Of a DNA stretch of 64,000 bases, positions 16,460 to 26,500 are shown in pieces (the first letter of the stretch is position 1; the number at the start of each line of letters is the position of its first letter). A program made the position numbers and the translations under genes. This DNA is from Bog-532 sp963830385 (GTDB lineage: Bacteria > Actinomycetota > Actinomycetes > Streptosporangiales > Streptosporangiaceae). A model generated the notes under the pieces. It saw only the letters and a program-made list of their open reading frames with translations. It was not told the DNA's origin and did not search any database. Location: contig CAWHMD010000008.1 in NCBI GenBank assembly GCA_963830385.1, forward strand, positions 744,001 through 808,000. Reading direction: 5' to 3'.

Positions 16460-17692
16460 TCAGGCGCGGCCGTTGGCCGGGGCCGGGACCCGTTCGGCGG
16501 CCTGGACGATCTGGGCGTTGGTGGCGTCGATGGCGGTCGGGCCGCCCGGGATCGGCACGAACCACACGTGGATCATCGGCTGGGTGACGTGATTGACCGA
16601 GCCGGCCGGGCAGCTCGGTGAGGCCGCGCTGACCTCTCCGGTCACCCGGCCGTTGCCCAGGCACAGGTTGGTGTGCACGTGCCACTGGGTCAGGCAGCCG
16701 CCGGGCTGCGGGGTGGACCCGCCCGGCGCGGTGATGTACATCGCGGCGACCAGGACGGCCCCGCGCGGGGTGTTCGCGTACACCAGGGACTGCGGGTCGG
16801 TCTCGTCCAGCACTGGCCCGCCGCGCACCGTGGCCAGGTAGGAGGCCCGGTTGAGGTAGTGGACGACCTGGGCGCCGGGCGGGGTGAGCGGCACGTAGCC
16901 GGCCGCCCGGGCGGCGGCCAGGCTCTGGTACTTCTTCGCGTCCTGCCAGCTGGTGTCCACGAAGCTGACCGCGGCCTGCTGCTGGGCCGTGCTCGGCTGG
17001 CTGTCACACGGCGCCGAGCTGGCCATCCGCATGCCGGGCATGTCCATGCTGGTGTCGGGCATGGTGATGTCGCCCGCCGGGGTCGAGTTGGCCAGCTTGA
17101 CCGGCGAGCCGCCGGTCATGCCGGGCATGCTGCCGGACGTGCCGCCAGCGGACGCGGCGGCGCTGTTCATGGTCATCACCACTTCCGGTCCGCCGTCGAC
17201 CAGGGCCACGCTGAGCAGGAGCGCGATCACGGCGGCGGTGGCGACGGGGGCCGCGATGAGCCGCGGCCGGGTCACCCGCCGGCTGGGCCGACGGACCAGC
17301 AGCCAGATACAGACCGCGGCGACGACCGCCTCCAGCACCGTGCACAGCAGGTCCCCGAACCCGACTGGCTCCACCTCGTGAGGTGTCGGCCCGACCACGT
17401 CGCCCACGGTCCGGGTGACGATGTACACGACGACCACACCCGCGTTGAGAACGATCCCGATCCACAGGGTCACCCGGGACGGGCGGATCAGGGCGAGAAT
17501 CGCCCACGACAACTGCAGCCAGGCGGCCACCAGCATGAACACGCCGAACAGCCAGTACTCCTGGAAGTGGGCACCGGCGACGGCGAAGTGAATGACCGCC
17601 GTGGCCACGCTGAGCACGGCCAGGCAGCGCAGCAGCATCCGGTTCAGCGGCACGGTGGGCACCGCTCCGGGAGGATCGCCTGCTTCGGTCAT
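16460..17692 (-). CDS. Five-helix membrane protein with Met-rich linker and extracellular HVH domain
   Basis: 410 aa. Five hydrophobic helices at about residues 20-175, then a methionine-rich linker (SMPGMTGGS; DTSMDMPGMRMASS) at about 190-225, then a C-terminal domain at about 230-400 with conserved-looking QWHVHTNLC, CPAGSVNHVTQPMIHVWFV and several lone Cys and His. Met-rich stretches and HxH/Met/Cys sites are typical of proteins handling Cu(I) outside the membrane, so a role in copper binding is a plausible inference. The domain also occurs in actinobacterial proteins of unknown function. It stands alone, convergent to the gene ending at 16442. Confidence 0.75.
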   Translation of the reverse strand: MTEAGDPPGAVPTVPLNRMLLRCLAVLSVATAVIHFAVAGAHFQEYWLFGVFMLVAAWLQLSWAILALIRPSRVTLWIGIVLNAGVVVVYIVTRTVGDVVGPTPHEVEPVGFGDLLCTVLEAVVAAVCIWLLVRRPSRRVTRPRLIAAPVATAAVIALLLSVALVDGGPEVVMTMNSAAASAGGTSGSMPGMTGGSPVKLANSTPAGDITMPDTSMDMPGMRMASSAPCDSQPSTAQQQAAVSFVDTSWQDAKKYQSLAAARAAGYVPLTPPGAQVVHYLNRASYLATVRGGPVLDETDPQSLVYANTPRGAVLVAAMYITAPGGSTPQPGGCLTQWHVHTNLCLGNGRVTGEVSAASPSCPAGSVNHVTQPMIHVWFVPIPGGPTAIDATNAQIVQAAERVPAPANGRA

Positions 17693-17753
17693 ACCGCCAT
17701 GGTCGGTCGCCTCTATGGGACGGCCAGCAGAGTTTCTTGTGAAATCGCTGGGA

Positions 17754-19169
17754 TCAGACGCCGGTCTCCGCCGTGATCCGGCCGGCGTTGCAGGCGGCGG
17801 TCAAGGCGGCGAAGTCGCGCTCGTTCTGGTCGGCGTAGGCGGCCGCGAAGTCCGCCACCGCGTGGTCGAACACCTCGGTGGTACCCAGGTAGGCGGCGAT
17901 GGCGATCCGGTCACCGGACCGGGCGTGCGCGCGGGCCAGGGCCTGCCCGCACAGCTGGCCGTACCGGTGCAAGGTGGCCGACGGCATGGCCTCGACCGGC
18001 GCCGAGTACTTCCAGTCCCGGAGCTGCCGCAGGTAGCAGTCTCCTATCCCGCGACTGGTCGCCTCCCCCGGCACCGCGGTGCCGGGGGCCGGGTGCCAGC
18101 CGAGGAAGATGTCGCTGGTGGCCTGCATGAGCTGCTGCCCGGTTACCACCCGCTTCCCCTGGCTGAGGTACCTGGTGGGGCCGGCGAACTTGCTCAGGGC
18201 CGAGGTCGTCGCCTGCTTGACCTGCAGCATCAGCAGGTCTGAGTCGTCCCGGCCGGTCAGCAGGATGATCCAGCAGCCCATCCCCACGCTGCCCACCCCG
18301 ACCACCTTGAGGGCGGCGTCGGCCACCTGGAAGCGGTTGAGCAGGTGCTGCCGGTCGGGCTGCAGGCTGCGCTGGTACACGGCCAGGATGTGCTCGATAC
18401 CGGGCCGCGACGTGCCCCCGGCCTGCGGTCCGGGCAGGTCGGCGACCGGGACGACCAGCGGCGGACGGGCGATGATGCGCGGCTTGCCGTGCACGCTGTG
18501 CACGAGCTTGCGTACCGACTGCCGGGCGTCACGGTTCTGCAGCCGGTCCAGATCTTCCTGGCTGAGCTTGCGCAGCCCACCCCCCATGATCTTCTGGTAC
18601 CGGGCGCCGAGCTCGTCCAGTTCGGACGCGGCGTACCAGACGGCCAGCTCCGGCTGCCGGGCCAGCTGGTGCAGGCTGGTGCGGTAGCGGGCGACCGCCG
18701 CCCGCACCATGTCACGGCGGCGGCCGGCCCGGTCGCCGTTGACCCGGGCGGCCACCTCGATGCTGGTGGCCAGCCGTTTTACGTCCCACTCCCAGGGCGC
18801 GGGCAGGGTCTCGTCGAAGTCGTTGACATCGAAGACAAGGCGGCGCTCGGGCGACGCGTAGACGCCGAAGTTCGACAGGTGGGCGTCGCCGCAGGCCTGC
18901 ACGGTGATCCCGCTGGCCGGGGTCGGCGCCAGGTCGGTGGCCATGATCAGCGCGGCCCCGCGCAGGAACGCGAACGGCGAGGCCAGCATCCGGCCGTAGC
19001 GGATCGGCAGCAGGCTGGCGATCCGCCCGGCTCCTTGCTGTTCCAGCAGGGCGACTGGGTCCGGGCGGTCCGGGGCCGGCTCGAACACCGCGTGACTGCG
19101 GCGCGGCGCGGTCTTGCGGGCCGCCCGGCCGCGGGCGGCCCGCTCGGCCGGGGTCTCGGCACTGGTCAT
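17754..19169 (-). CDS. DUF2252 family protein
   Basis: 471 aa from ATG 19167-19169. DUF2252 features: IRYGRMLASPFAFLRGAA, QACGDAHLSNFG, FDVNDFDETLPAPWEWDVKR, a Gly-rich VVGVGSVGMGCWIILLTG and LRQLRDWKYS near the end. The fold is related to aminoglycoside-phosphotransferase/protein kinases (G-D-x-H-x-x-N and D-F-D-E), so kinase-like chemistry is possible but unproven. The ATG overlaps the aquaporin TGA (ATGA), so both are translated together. Confidence 0.9.
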   Translation of the reverse strand: MTSAETPAERAARGRAARKTAPRRSHAVFEPAPDRPDPVALLEQQGAGRIASLLPIRYGRMLASPFAFLRGAALIMATDLAPTPASGITVQACGDAHLSNFGVYASPERRLVFDVNDFDETLPAPWEWDVKRLATSIEVAARVNGDRAGRRRDMVRAAVARYRTSLHQLARQPELAVWYAASELDELGARYQKIMGGGLRKLSQEDLDRLQNRDARQSVRKLVHSVHGKPRIIARPPLVVPVADLPGPQAGGTSRPGIEHILAVYQRSLQPDRQHLLNRFQVADAALKVVGVGSVGMGCWIILLTGRDDSDLLMLQVKQATTSALSKFAGPTRYLSQGKRVVTGQQLMQATSDIFLGWHPAPGTAVPGEATSRGIGDCYLRQLRDWKYSAPVEAMPSATLHRYGQLCGQALARAHARSGDRIAIAAYLGTTEVFDHAVADFAAAYADQNERDFAALTAACNAGRITAETGV

Positions 19170-20017
19170 CGGGTACCTCCTTCGTCGTCGGCGGGCACTG
19201 CGGGCGGGATGGTCCGCCCGGGGCGCCACCCGGTCCCGAGCGTGCCCTGGGCGGCCTGCCGCCCGAGCTGCCCGCCGCCGGGACCCCGGAGCACCCAGGC
19301 GGCGCCGACAGCGACGATCGCGCCCGCGACCGGTCCGGCCAGGTAGACCCACCACGCGGTCCAGTCGCCGGTGACCAGGGCCGGGCCCAGCGACCGGGCC
19401 GGGTTCATCGACGCGCCGCTCACGGGGGCGCCGAACAGGCCAGCCAGGGCGATGAAGCTGCCCACCCCGAGCGCGGCGAACGAGCCGACTTGCTGGGCGC
19501 CCGACGCGGTGCCGAGGATCACGCTGACCAGGCCCGCCGTCAGCACCAGTTCCCAGACAAAGGCGACCGGGTCGGAGATGCCGGCCCCGGGCTGCGTCAG
19601 GCCGGAGTGGCCGGGCATCCCCAGCAGCGCCCGCAGCAGCACCGACGCCAGCACCGCGCCGGCGAACTGGGCCGCGACGTACATGGGCACCCGCCGCCAG
19701 GGGAAATCACCGCGCAGGGCGAACGCCAGGCTGACGGCGGGATTGAGGTGGGCGCCGGAGACCGTCCCCATGAACAAGATGATCGCCATCACCATCAGCG
19801 CGGGGGCGACCACCCGGGCGGAGGCGGGGACCGCGTGGCCGCCGAAACGCGCATTCACCACGCCGCCGCCCGCGGCCACCAGGACCAGGAAGAACGTGCC
19901 GAGCAGCTCGCTGAACAAGCGCCGGCCCTCGTACTGGGCGTCCCAGAAGTCGTACTGGCGGGCGAACGCGTTCGGATGCCCGAACATCGCGATCTCGGTG
20001 TCCTGCGATGACGCCAT
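19166..20017 (-). CDS. MIP family aquaporin / glycerol facilitator
   Basis: 283 aa. Six transmembrane helices with the two NPA half-helices SGAHLNPAVS and SGASMNPARS. The N-terminal 30 residues and the C-terminal tail of about 35 residues are cytosolic. Neutral-solute or water channel in the plasma membrane. The narrow-filter residues are of the aquaporin-like type by eye (Arg after the second NPA), so water or small neutral molecules are likely. Upstream gene of a coupled pair with DUF2252. An alternative start is MFGHPNAF, ten codons in. Confidence 0.92.
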   Translation of the reverse strand: MASSQDTEIAMFGHPNAFARQYDFWDAQYEGRRLFSELLGTFFLVLVAAGGGVVNARFGGHAVPASARVVAPALMVMAIILFMGTVSGAHLNPAVSLAFALRGDFPWRRVPMYVAAQFAGAVLASVLLRALLGMPGHSGLTQPGAGISDPVAFVWELVLTAGLVSVILGTASGAQQVGSFAALGVGSFIALAGLFGAPVSGASMNPARSLGPALVTGDWTAWWVYLAGPVAGAIVAVGAAWVLRGPGGGQLGRQAAQGTLGTGWRPGRTIPPAVPADDEGGTR

Positions 20018-20080
20018 AGCCCAGCGTAACGTCCGGGATCATGCACGGGTGGGCACGGTGGCTGCGTACGCTCTCTGCCT

Positions 20081-21970
20081 ATGGGTGACGTCAGGGGGCA
20101 CGGATATCGGCGGTCCCGGTGGGCCGCGGCGACCTGCGCGGGCATCGTGAGCCTGGGCGCCCTGCTGACCGCGTGCAGCAGCGGGCCGAAACCGGAGGAC
20201 ACGGCCAGCGCGTACCTGTCGGATTGGGCCAGGCAGGACTGGTCCGGGATGCAGGGGCTGGTCAGCAACCCGCCCGCCGGCTTCACGGCGGTCAACAAGG
20301 CCGCGTTCACCGACCTGGCCGTGCAGAAGGCGAGCTTCACGGCGGGCACGGTCACCACCAAGGGCAGCACCGCGAGCGACCCGGTGACCGAGAAGTTCCA
20401 GCTCCAGGGGCTGGGCACGGTCACCTTGACCACGACCTTGCGGATGGTGCAGACCAGCGGCAAGTGGCTGGTGCGGTGGGCGCCGTCCACCATCACGCCC
20501 AAGCTGGGCGCCAACGACAAGCTGGCCCTGCAGACCACCTGGCCGGCCCGGGCCGCGATCCTCGGGGCCAACGGCCAGGCCCTGACCACTCAGGCCAGCA
20601 ACGTCACGGTCGGCCTCGAGGGCAGCCGGATCAAGGACGCCACCTCGCTGACCAAGGCGCTGGTGACCGCGGGCGCGACGTCGCAGCAGGCCAGCAGCGC
20701 GGTCAGCGCGGCGCAGGCCCACCCGGCGTTCTTCGAGCCGGTGTTCACGGTCAGCCAGGCCCGGTACCAGCAGCTCAAGCCGACCCTGTACCCGCTGCCG
20801 GGCACGGTGTTCGAGTCCTCGGCGGCCCAGCAGGCCATCACCTCCGGGCTGTCCTCCGGGATCGTCGGGACGGTGGGGGCGGTCACTGCCCAGGAGCTGA
20901 AGGACCTGGGCGGGGCTTACAGCGCCTCCAGCGTGGTCGGCCAGACCGGCCTGGAAGCCTCGGCCGAAAAGCAGCTGGCCGGGACCCCGTCCGCCACCGT
21001 CGCGGTGGTCACGGCGGCGGGAGCGCACGTGGCCACGCTGGCCACCCTGGCCGGGCACGCGGGCACGGCGGTGAAGACCACCATCGACCCGGCCGTCCAG
21101 AACGCGGCTGAGTCGGGGCTGGCGAAGGCGCCCAAGGGCAAAAGCGCGGCGCTGGTCGCGGTGGACGCCACCACCGGGGACCTGCTGGCCGTCGCCAACA
21201 CCAACGCCGGCGGCTACGACCAGGCCATTCTCGGCGGTTTCCCGCCCGGCTCGACGTTCAAGGTGCTGACCTCGACCGCGCTGATCGGCAAGGGGCTCAG
21301 CCCGTCGTCGGCGGCGAGCTGTCCCACCACCGCCACCGTGGACGGCGAGGTGTTCCACAACTCCGACGGCGAGGGTCAGGTCAGCAACCTGCTGCACGCG
21401 TTCGCGGAGTCCTGCAACACCGCGTTCATCGGGCTGGCCACCAGCAAGCTGCAGACCTCGGATTTCCCGGCCGTGGCCTCGACCTACCGGCTGGGCAAGC
21501 CCATCCAGATGGGTACCCCCGCCTTCGCCGGCTCGGTGCCGCAGCCCAAGGACGAGGCTGACCTGGCCGCCACGTCGATCGGCCAGGGCCGGGTGCTGCT
21601 GTCCCCGCTGAACCTGGCCATGGTGGCCGCGGCAACCGACACCGGCACCGTCCGGGCCCCGCGCCTGGTCACCGGGGCGCCGGACGACAGCGCGGCCACC
21701 TCCAGGCTGCCGTCGAGCGTGGTCACCGACCTGCACCAGATGATGGCCCAGGTGGTCTCGACCGGTACCGCGGCGGGCCAGGGCCTGCCGGGCGGAACCT
21801 ACGCCAAGACCGGCACGGCCGAGTACGGCACCAGCAAACCGCTCAAGATCGACGCCTGGCTGATGGGGTTCAAGGACAACGTGGCGTTCGCGGTCCTGAC
21901 CATCGACTCCCCCGGCAACGGCGGCCCGACCGACGGCCCGATCGCCGCCGACTTCCTCAACCACATGTAG
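20081..21970 (+). CDS. Lipoprotein class B penicillin-binding protein (MecA_N-type N-terminus)
   Basis: 629 aa. Lipobox LLTACSS with Cys32. Residues about 37-150 form an NTF2-like domain (MecA_N) starting EDTASAYLSDWARQDWSGMQ; then a dimerisation domain, and a transpeptidase domain at about 340-629 with S-x-x-K in PPGSTFK (Ser391), S-C-N in ESCNTAF (Ser444) and K-T-G-T in YAKTGTAEYG (Lys576). It cross-links peptidoglycan at the outer membrane face. The architecture matches actinobacterial PBPs related to staphylococcal PBP2a, a group with reduced beta-lactam affinity in some members; resistance itself is not demonstrable here. The next gene starts 10 bases after its stop. Confidence 0.92.
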   Translation: MGDVRGHGYRRSRWAAATCAGIVSLGALLTACSSGPKPEDTASAYLSDWARQDWSGMQGLVSNPPAGFTAVNKAAFTDLAVQKASFTAGTVTTKGSTASDPVTEKFQLQGLGTVTLTTTLRMVQTSGKWLVRWAPSTITPKLGANDKLALQTTWPARAAILGANGQALTTQASNVTVGLEGSRIKDATSLTKALVTAGATSQQASSAVSAAQAHPAFFEPVFTVSQARYQQLKPTLYPLPGTVFESSAAQQAITSGLSSGIVGTVGAVTAQELKDLGGAYSASSVVGQTGLEASAEKQLAGTPSATVAVVTAAGAHVATLATLAGHAGTAVKTTIDPAVQNAAESGLAKAPKGKSAALVAVDATTGDLLAVANTNAGGYDQAILGGFPPGSTFKVLTSTALIGKGLSPSSAASCPTTATVDGEVFHNSDGEGQVSNLLHAFAESCNTAFIGLATSKLQTSDFPAVASTYRLGKPIQMGTPAFAGSVPQPKDEADLAATSIGQGRVLLSPLNLAMVAAATDTGTVRAPRLVTGAPDDSAATSRLPSSVVTDLHQMMAQVVSTGTAAGQGLPGGTYAKTGTAEYGTSKPLKIDAWLMGFKDNVAFAVLTIDSPGNGGPTDGPIAADFLNHM

Positions 21971-21980
21971 CGTTCACCGG

Positions 21981-23366
21981 GTGGAAAGCTTCGAGGTAGT
22001 CGTCCTGGGGGCGGGGTCGGCGGGCGAGTACGTGGCGGGCGACCTGGCCAGCGCGGGCCGGTCGGTGGCGCTGGTGGAGAAGCTGCGGGTCGGCGGCGAG
22101 TGCCCGTTCGTGTCCTGCGTGCCGAGCAAGGCCATGCTCCGGTCGGCCGAGGCCCGCGCGGACGCACGACGGCTGGTGGAGCTGGGCGGCGCGCCTGCCC
22201 CCGTGGCGCTGGGGCCGGACGAAGCGGCCTACCGCCGCGCCGCCGCCCGCCGCGACCAGCTGGTCAGCGGCCGGCACGACACCGGCCACGCCGAAGAGCA
22301 GCAACGGCTGGGCGTCACCCTCATCCGCGGCACCGGGCGGGTGACCGGCCCCGGACGGCTCGACGTGGACGGCCGCGAGCTCGGCTACCTGGACCTGGTG
22401 GTGGCCACCGGTTCCGTCCCGGCCGTCCCGCCGATCTCCGGCCTGGACACGGTGCCCTACTGGACCAGTGACCGGGCCCTTTCCGAGCCCGGGCGCCCGG
22501 CGTCGGTGGCGATCCTCGGCGGCGGCCCGATCGGCTGCGAGTTCGCCCAGATCTACGCCGGCTTCGGCGCCACCGTGACCGTGATCGAGTCGATGCCCCG
22601 GCTGCTCAGCAACGAGCCGCCGATCATCAGCGCGGCGATGGCCGCGGCGATGGACCGCGCCGGGGCCCAGCTCCGGCTGGGCGCGACGGTCAAGGCGGCC
22701 GAGCTCACCCCGGCGGGCGCCACCCGGGTGCTGTTCGAGGACGGCCCGCCGGTGACCGCCGACCGGCTCATCCTGGCCGCCGGCCGCACCCCGGTCACGG
22801 CCGGCCTGGGCCTGGACCAGCTCGGCATCGAGCCCGGCGAGCGGGGCGCGCTGGAGGTCGACGCCTACTGCCGGGCCCGCGGCCACCAGCACGTGTGGGC
22901 GGGCGGTGACGTGACCGGGATCGCGCCCTACACCCACGGCGCCGACTATCAGGCGCTGGTCATCCGGGACAACCTGCTCGGGCGCCGCCGAAGGGCCGAC
23001 TACCGGGCCATCCCCCGGGTCGTCTACACCCGGCCGCCGATGGCCAGCGTGGGGCTGACCGAAGACCAGGCCCGCGCGGCCGGGATCGACGTGGTGACCG
23101 CCACCGCGGACCTGTCCGGCCTGGTCCGGGCCCACACCGACGGCGCCCCGGACGGCACCCTGATCCTGGTCGCGGACCGGAGACGCGGCATCCTGGTCGG
23201 GGCGGCGGCCCTCGGCCCGGGCGCCGACGAATGGATCTCCGAAGCCAGCCTGGCCATCCGCGGTGAGGTGCCGCTGGCCGTGCTGACCGACGTGGTGCAC
23301 CCGTTCCCCACCTACGCCCAGGCCTACGAGCAGCCGCTGCGCGACCTCGCGGCCGACGTCAGCTGA
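21981..23366 (+). CDS. FAD/NAD(P) disulfide oxidoreductase (dihydrolipoamide/mercuric reductase family)
   Basis: 461 aa, GTG start. FAD site VVVLGAGSAGEYVAGDLA, redox disulfide GGECPFVSCVPSK (Cys41, Cys46), NAD site VAILGGGPIGCEFAQIYAGF, then VWAGGDVTG and a C-terminal dimerisation domain. The catalytic His440 is in HPFPTYAQ, but the glutamate that normally follows five residues later is Tyr445, so the base dyad is altered. The substrate is thus uncertain (lipoamide, a metal ion, or a small disulfide). Ten-base spacing from the PBP gene suggests one transcript. Confidence 0.88.
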   Translation: MESFEVVVLGAGSAGEYVAGDLASAGRSVALVEKLRVGGECPFVSCVPSKAMLRSAEARADARRLVELGGAPAPVALGPDEAAYRRAAARRDQLVSGRHDTGHAEEQQRLGVTLIRGTGRVTGPGRLDVDGRELGYLDLVVATGSVPAVPPISGLDTVPYWTSDRALSEPGRPASVAILGGGPIGCEFAQIYAGFGATVTVIESMPRLLSNEPPIISAAMAAAMDRAGAQLRLGATVKAAELTPAGATRVLFEDGPPVTADRLILAAGRTPVTAGLGLDQLGIEPGERGALEVDAYCRARGHQHVWAGGDVTGIAPYTHGADYQALVIRDNLLGRRRRADYRAIPRVVYTRPPMASVGLTEDQARAAGIDVVTATADLSGLVRAHTDGAPDGTLILVADRRRGILVGAAALGPGADEWISEASLAIRGEVPLAVLTDVVHPFPTYAQAYEQPLRDLAADVS

Positions 23367-23380
23367 CGGCGGCGCCGCTC

Positions 23381-23550
23381 GTGATCGCGCTGCACCGGCT
23401 GACCCTGGAGGACCCCGAGCTGCACGCCCCGTACGAGGCCGCCCGCTGGACCGGCGTGGCCGTCACGCTGGTGCTCGCCTGCTGGCGATCCGCTACTCCT
23501 GGTCGCTGCCGTCGATCCCGTCGTCGGTCCCGCCGTCCGGCGACGCCTAG
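23381..23550 (+). pseudogene. Frameshifted small membrane protein
   Basis: GTG 23381 opens IALHRLTLEDPELHAPYEAA then TGVAVTLVLAC, after which the frame becomes arginine-rich nonsense. Reading one base later from about 23475 gives LLAIRYSWSLPSIPSSVPPS and a TAG at 23548-23550, which extends the hydrophobic segment naturally. A single-base change inside the transmembrane helix would explain this. Short, so it could also be chance; it follows the oxidoreductase by 14 bases. Confidence 0.35.
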
Positions 23551-23573
23551 TTCGGCCTCTTTATGATGCTGGC

Positions 23574-26500
23574 ATGAGCCTCCTCGGAGATCGAACCTTC
23601 CGGCTGTCGGACCGCTACGAACTCGAGGAGGGGGCACTCTACCTGTCCGGGTTGCAGGCCCTGGTGCGGATCCCGGTCGACCAGTACCGGCTGGACCAGC
23701 GGGCCGGGCGCCAGACGCGGACGCTGATCGCCGGCTACGAGGGGTCGCCGCTGGCCGGTTACGACCTGGAGATCGGGCGCCAGCGCAAGCTGCTCGAAGC
23801 GCACGGGGTGGTGCACCGGCCGGCCGTGAACGAGGAGCTGGGGGCCAACGCGGTGCAGGGCTCCCAGCTGGCCTCGGCGTCGCCCGACAAGACCGGCGAC
23901 GGCGTGGTCGGGATCTGGTACGGCAAGGCGCCCGGCCTGGACCGGGCGACCGATGCGCTGCGGCACGGCAACCTGGGCGGCGCCGACTCCCGCGGCGGCG
24001 TGCTGATCATGGTGGGCGACGACTCGGTGGCCAAGTCCTCGACGGTGCCCAGCAGCTCCGAGGTGGCGATCGCCGAGCTGGGCATGCCGCTGCTGGCGCC
24101 GGCCGACCCGCAGGACGTGCTGGACCTGGGGCTGCACGGCATCGCGCTGTCCCGTTTCTGCGGGCTGTTCACCGGGTTCAAGCTGGCCACCAACGTGGTC
24201 GACGGGTCGGCCTCGGTCCAGGTCGCCGAGGACCGGATCACGATCACCGAACCGGACCGGACGGTGGACGGGGCCGAGTTCCGGCACCAGGTGTCGGCCA
24301 ACTTCCTGCAGCCCAACCTGACCGCGCTGGAGACCTCGCAGACCGGGGCGCGGCTGGAACTGGCCCGCCGGTACGCGTACGCCAACGGCCTGAACCGCAT
24401 CGAGGGGGACCCGGCCGCCCGGGTCGGAATCATCGCCGCCGGGGCCAGCTATCTGGACGTCCGGCAGGCCCTGCAGCTGATCGGCATCAATGCGGAAGAC
24501 CTGAATACGTCCGGGGTGCGGGTGCTCAAGCTGGGCATGGTGTCGCCGCTCGAACCGCGCATCGTCGCTGAGTTCGCGCGCGGCCTGGACGAGATCGTGG
24601 TGGTGGAGGAAAAGCGGGCCTTCATCGAGCTGGCGGTGAAGGACCTGTTCTACCGGCAGCCGGACGCGCCGCTGGTCAGCGGCAGGCGCACCCCGGCCGG
24701 GACCCCGATGCTGCGTACCACCGGGGACCTGCCGCCGGACGTGATCGCGGCCGCGCTGGCGCCGCGCATCATCGCCCATGTGGACTCACCGGCCGCGCAG
24801 GCCTGGCTGGCCGCCCGCCAGTCCCCGCCCGGAACTGGCGACGGCCGCCGGCCGCCGGAGCTGCTGCCGATCATCGCCCGGACCCCGTACTTCTGCTCCG
24901 GCTGCCCGCACAACCGGGGCACCCAGGTGCCGGACGGGTCGCTGGTCGGCGCCGGCATCGGCTGCTCAACGCTGGCCGTGCTGATGCCCGAGGAGCGGTT
25001 CGGCAACATCATCGGGTTCACCCAGATGGGCGGCGAAGGCGGGCTGTGGGTGGGCATGGAGCCGTTCGTCCGCCAGGACCACCTGCTGCAGAACATCGGC
25101 GACGGGACGTTCCACCACTCCGGCAGCCTGGCCATCCGGCAGGCGGTCGGGGCCGGGTCGCACATCACGTTCAAGCTGCTCTACAACGGCGCGGTGGCCA
25201 TGACCGGCGGCCAGCAGGCGGTCGGCAAGATGCCGGTGCCGCGGGTGGCCGCCGCCCTGCTGGCCGAGGGGGTCCGCCGGGTCGTCATCACCACCGACGA
25301 CCCGGGCCGGTACCGGCGGGTGCGGCTGCCGCGCGGCGCGCGGGTCGAGCACCGCGATCAGCTGGCCCAGGTGCAGGAGGAGCTGGCCGCCGTCGACGGG
25401 GTCACCGTCCTCATCCACGACCAGGAGTGCGCCACCGAGCTGCGGCGCAAGCGCAAGCGCGGGCTGGTGGCCGAGCCCGCCCAGCGGGTGCTGATCAACG
25501 AGCGGGTCTGCGAGGGCTGCGGCGACTGCGGGGTCAAGTCGAACTGCCTGTCGGTGCAGCCGGTGGACACCGAGTTCGGCCGGAAGACCCGGATCCACCA
25601 GGCGTCCTGCAACAAGGACTTCTCCTGCCTGGACGGCGACTGCCCCTCGTTCCTGACCGTCAAGCCCGGGAAGGCCGGGAAGGCCGGGACGGCCGGGCCG
25701 GCCGATGCGGGGTCGCTGCCCGAGCCGGAGATCCGGGTGCGCACCGACGAGTTCAACATGCGTATCACCGGGGTCGGCGGGACCGGCGTGGTGACGATCG
25801 CCCAGGTCATCTCCACCGCTGCCACCCTGGCCGGGCTGCAGGTGCGGGCGCTGGACCAGATGGGCCTGGCCCAGAAGGGCGGCGCGGTGGTGTCGGACAT
25901 CCGGCTGTCGCCGGAGCCGTTCACCGGGGCGAACAAGCTGACCCCCGGCAGCTGTGACCTCTACCTGGGCTGCGACCTGCTGGTGGCCGCGGACGCGGTG
26001 CAGCTTTCCGCGGCGTCACCGGACCGGACGATCGCGGTGACCTGCACGTCCCGGGTGCCGACGGGAGCCATGATCCAGAGCACCGAGGTCGCCTTCCCCG
26101 ACGTGGCCGGGACCGTGGCCCGCATCCACGAGCTGACCCGGGCCGAGCACGGGGTGGCCGTGGACGCGCGGGCACAGGCCAGCGCGCTGCTCGGTGACGA
26201 CCAGTTCACCAACGTGTTCCTGGTCGGGGCGGCCGTGCAGGCGGGCGCGCTGCCGGTTCCCGCCCGGTTCATCGAGGAGGCGCTGGAGCTGAACGGGGTA
26301 GCGGTGGAGAAGAACATCGCTGCCTTCCGGGCCGGGCGCCGCTACGTCGCCGACGGCGCTGGGGCCGGCGGGGCGGCTGGGGCGGCGCCCGACGCCGGGA
26401 CCGACGCCGGGACCGACGTCGAGGCGGTGATCCAGCGGCGGGTGGCCGAGCTGACCGCGTTCCAGAACGGCGACTACGCCGCCCAGTACGCCGCCCAGGT

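Noticed and set aside
20081..21970. Beta-lactam resistance determinant
   Set aside because: The MecA_N-type architecture is normal for actinobacterial PBPs, so resistance cannot be claimed from it.
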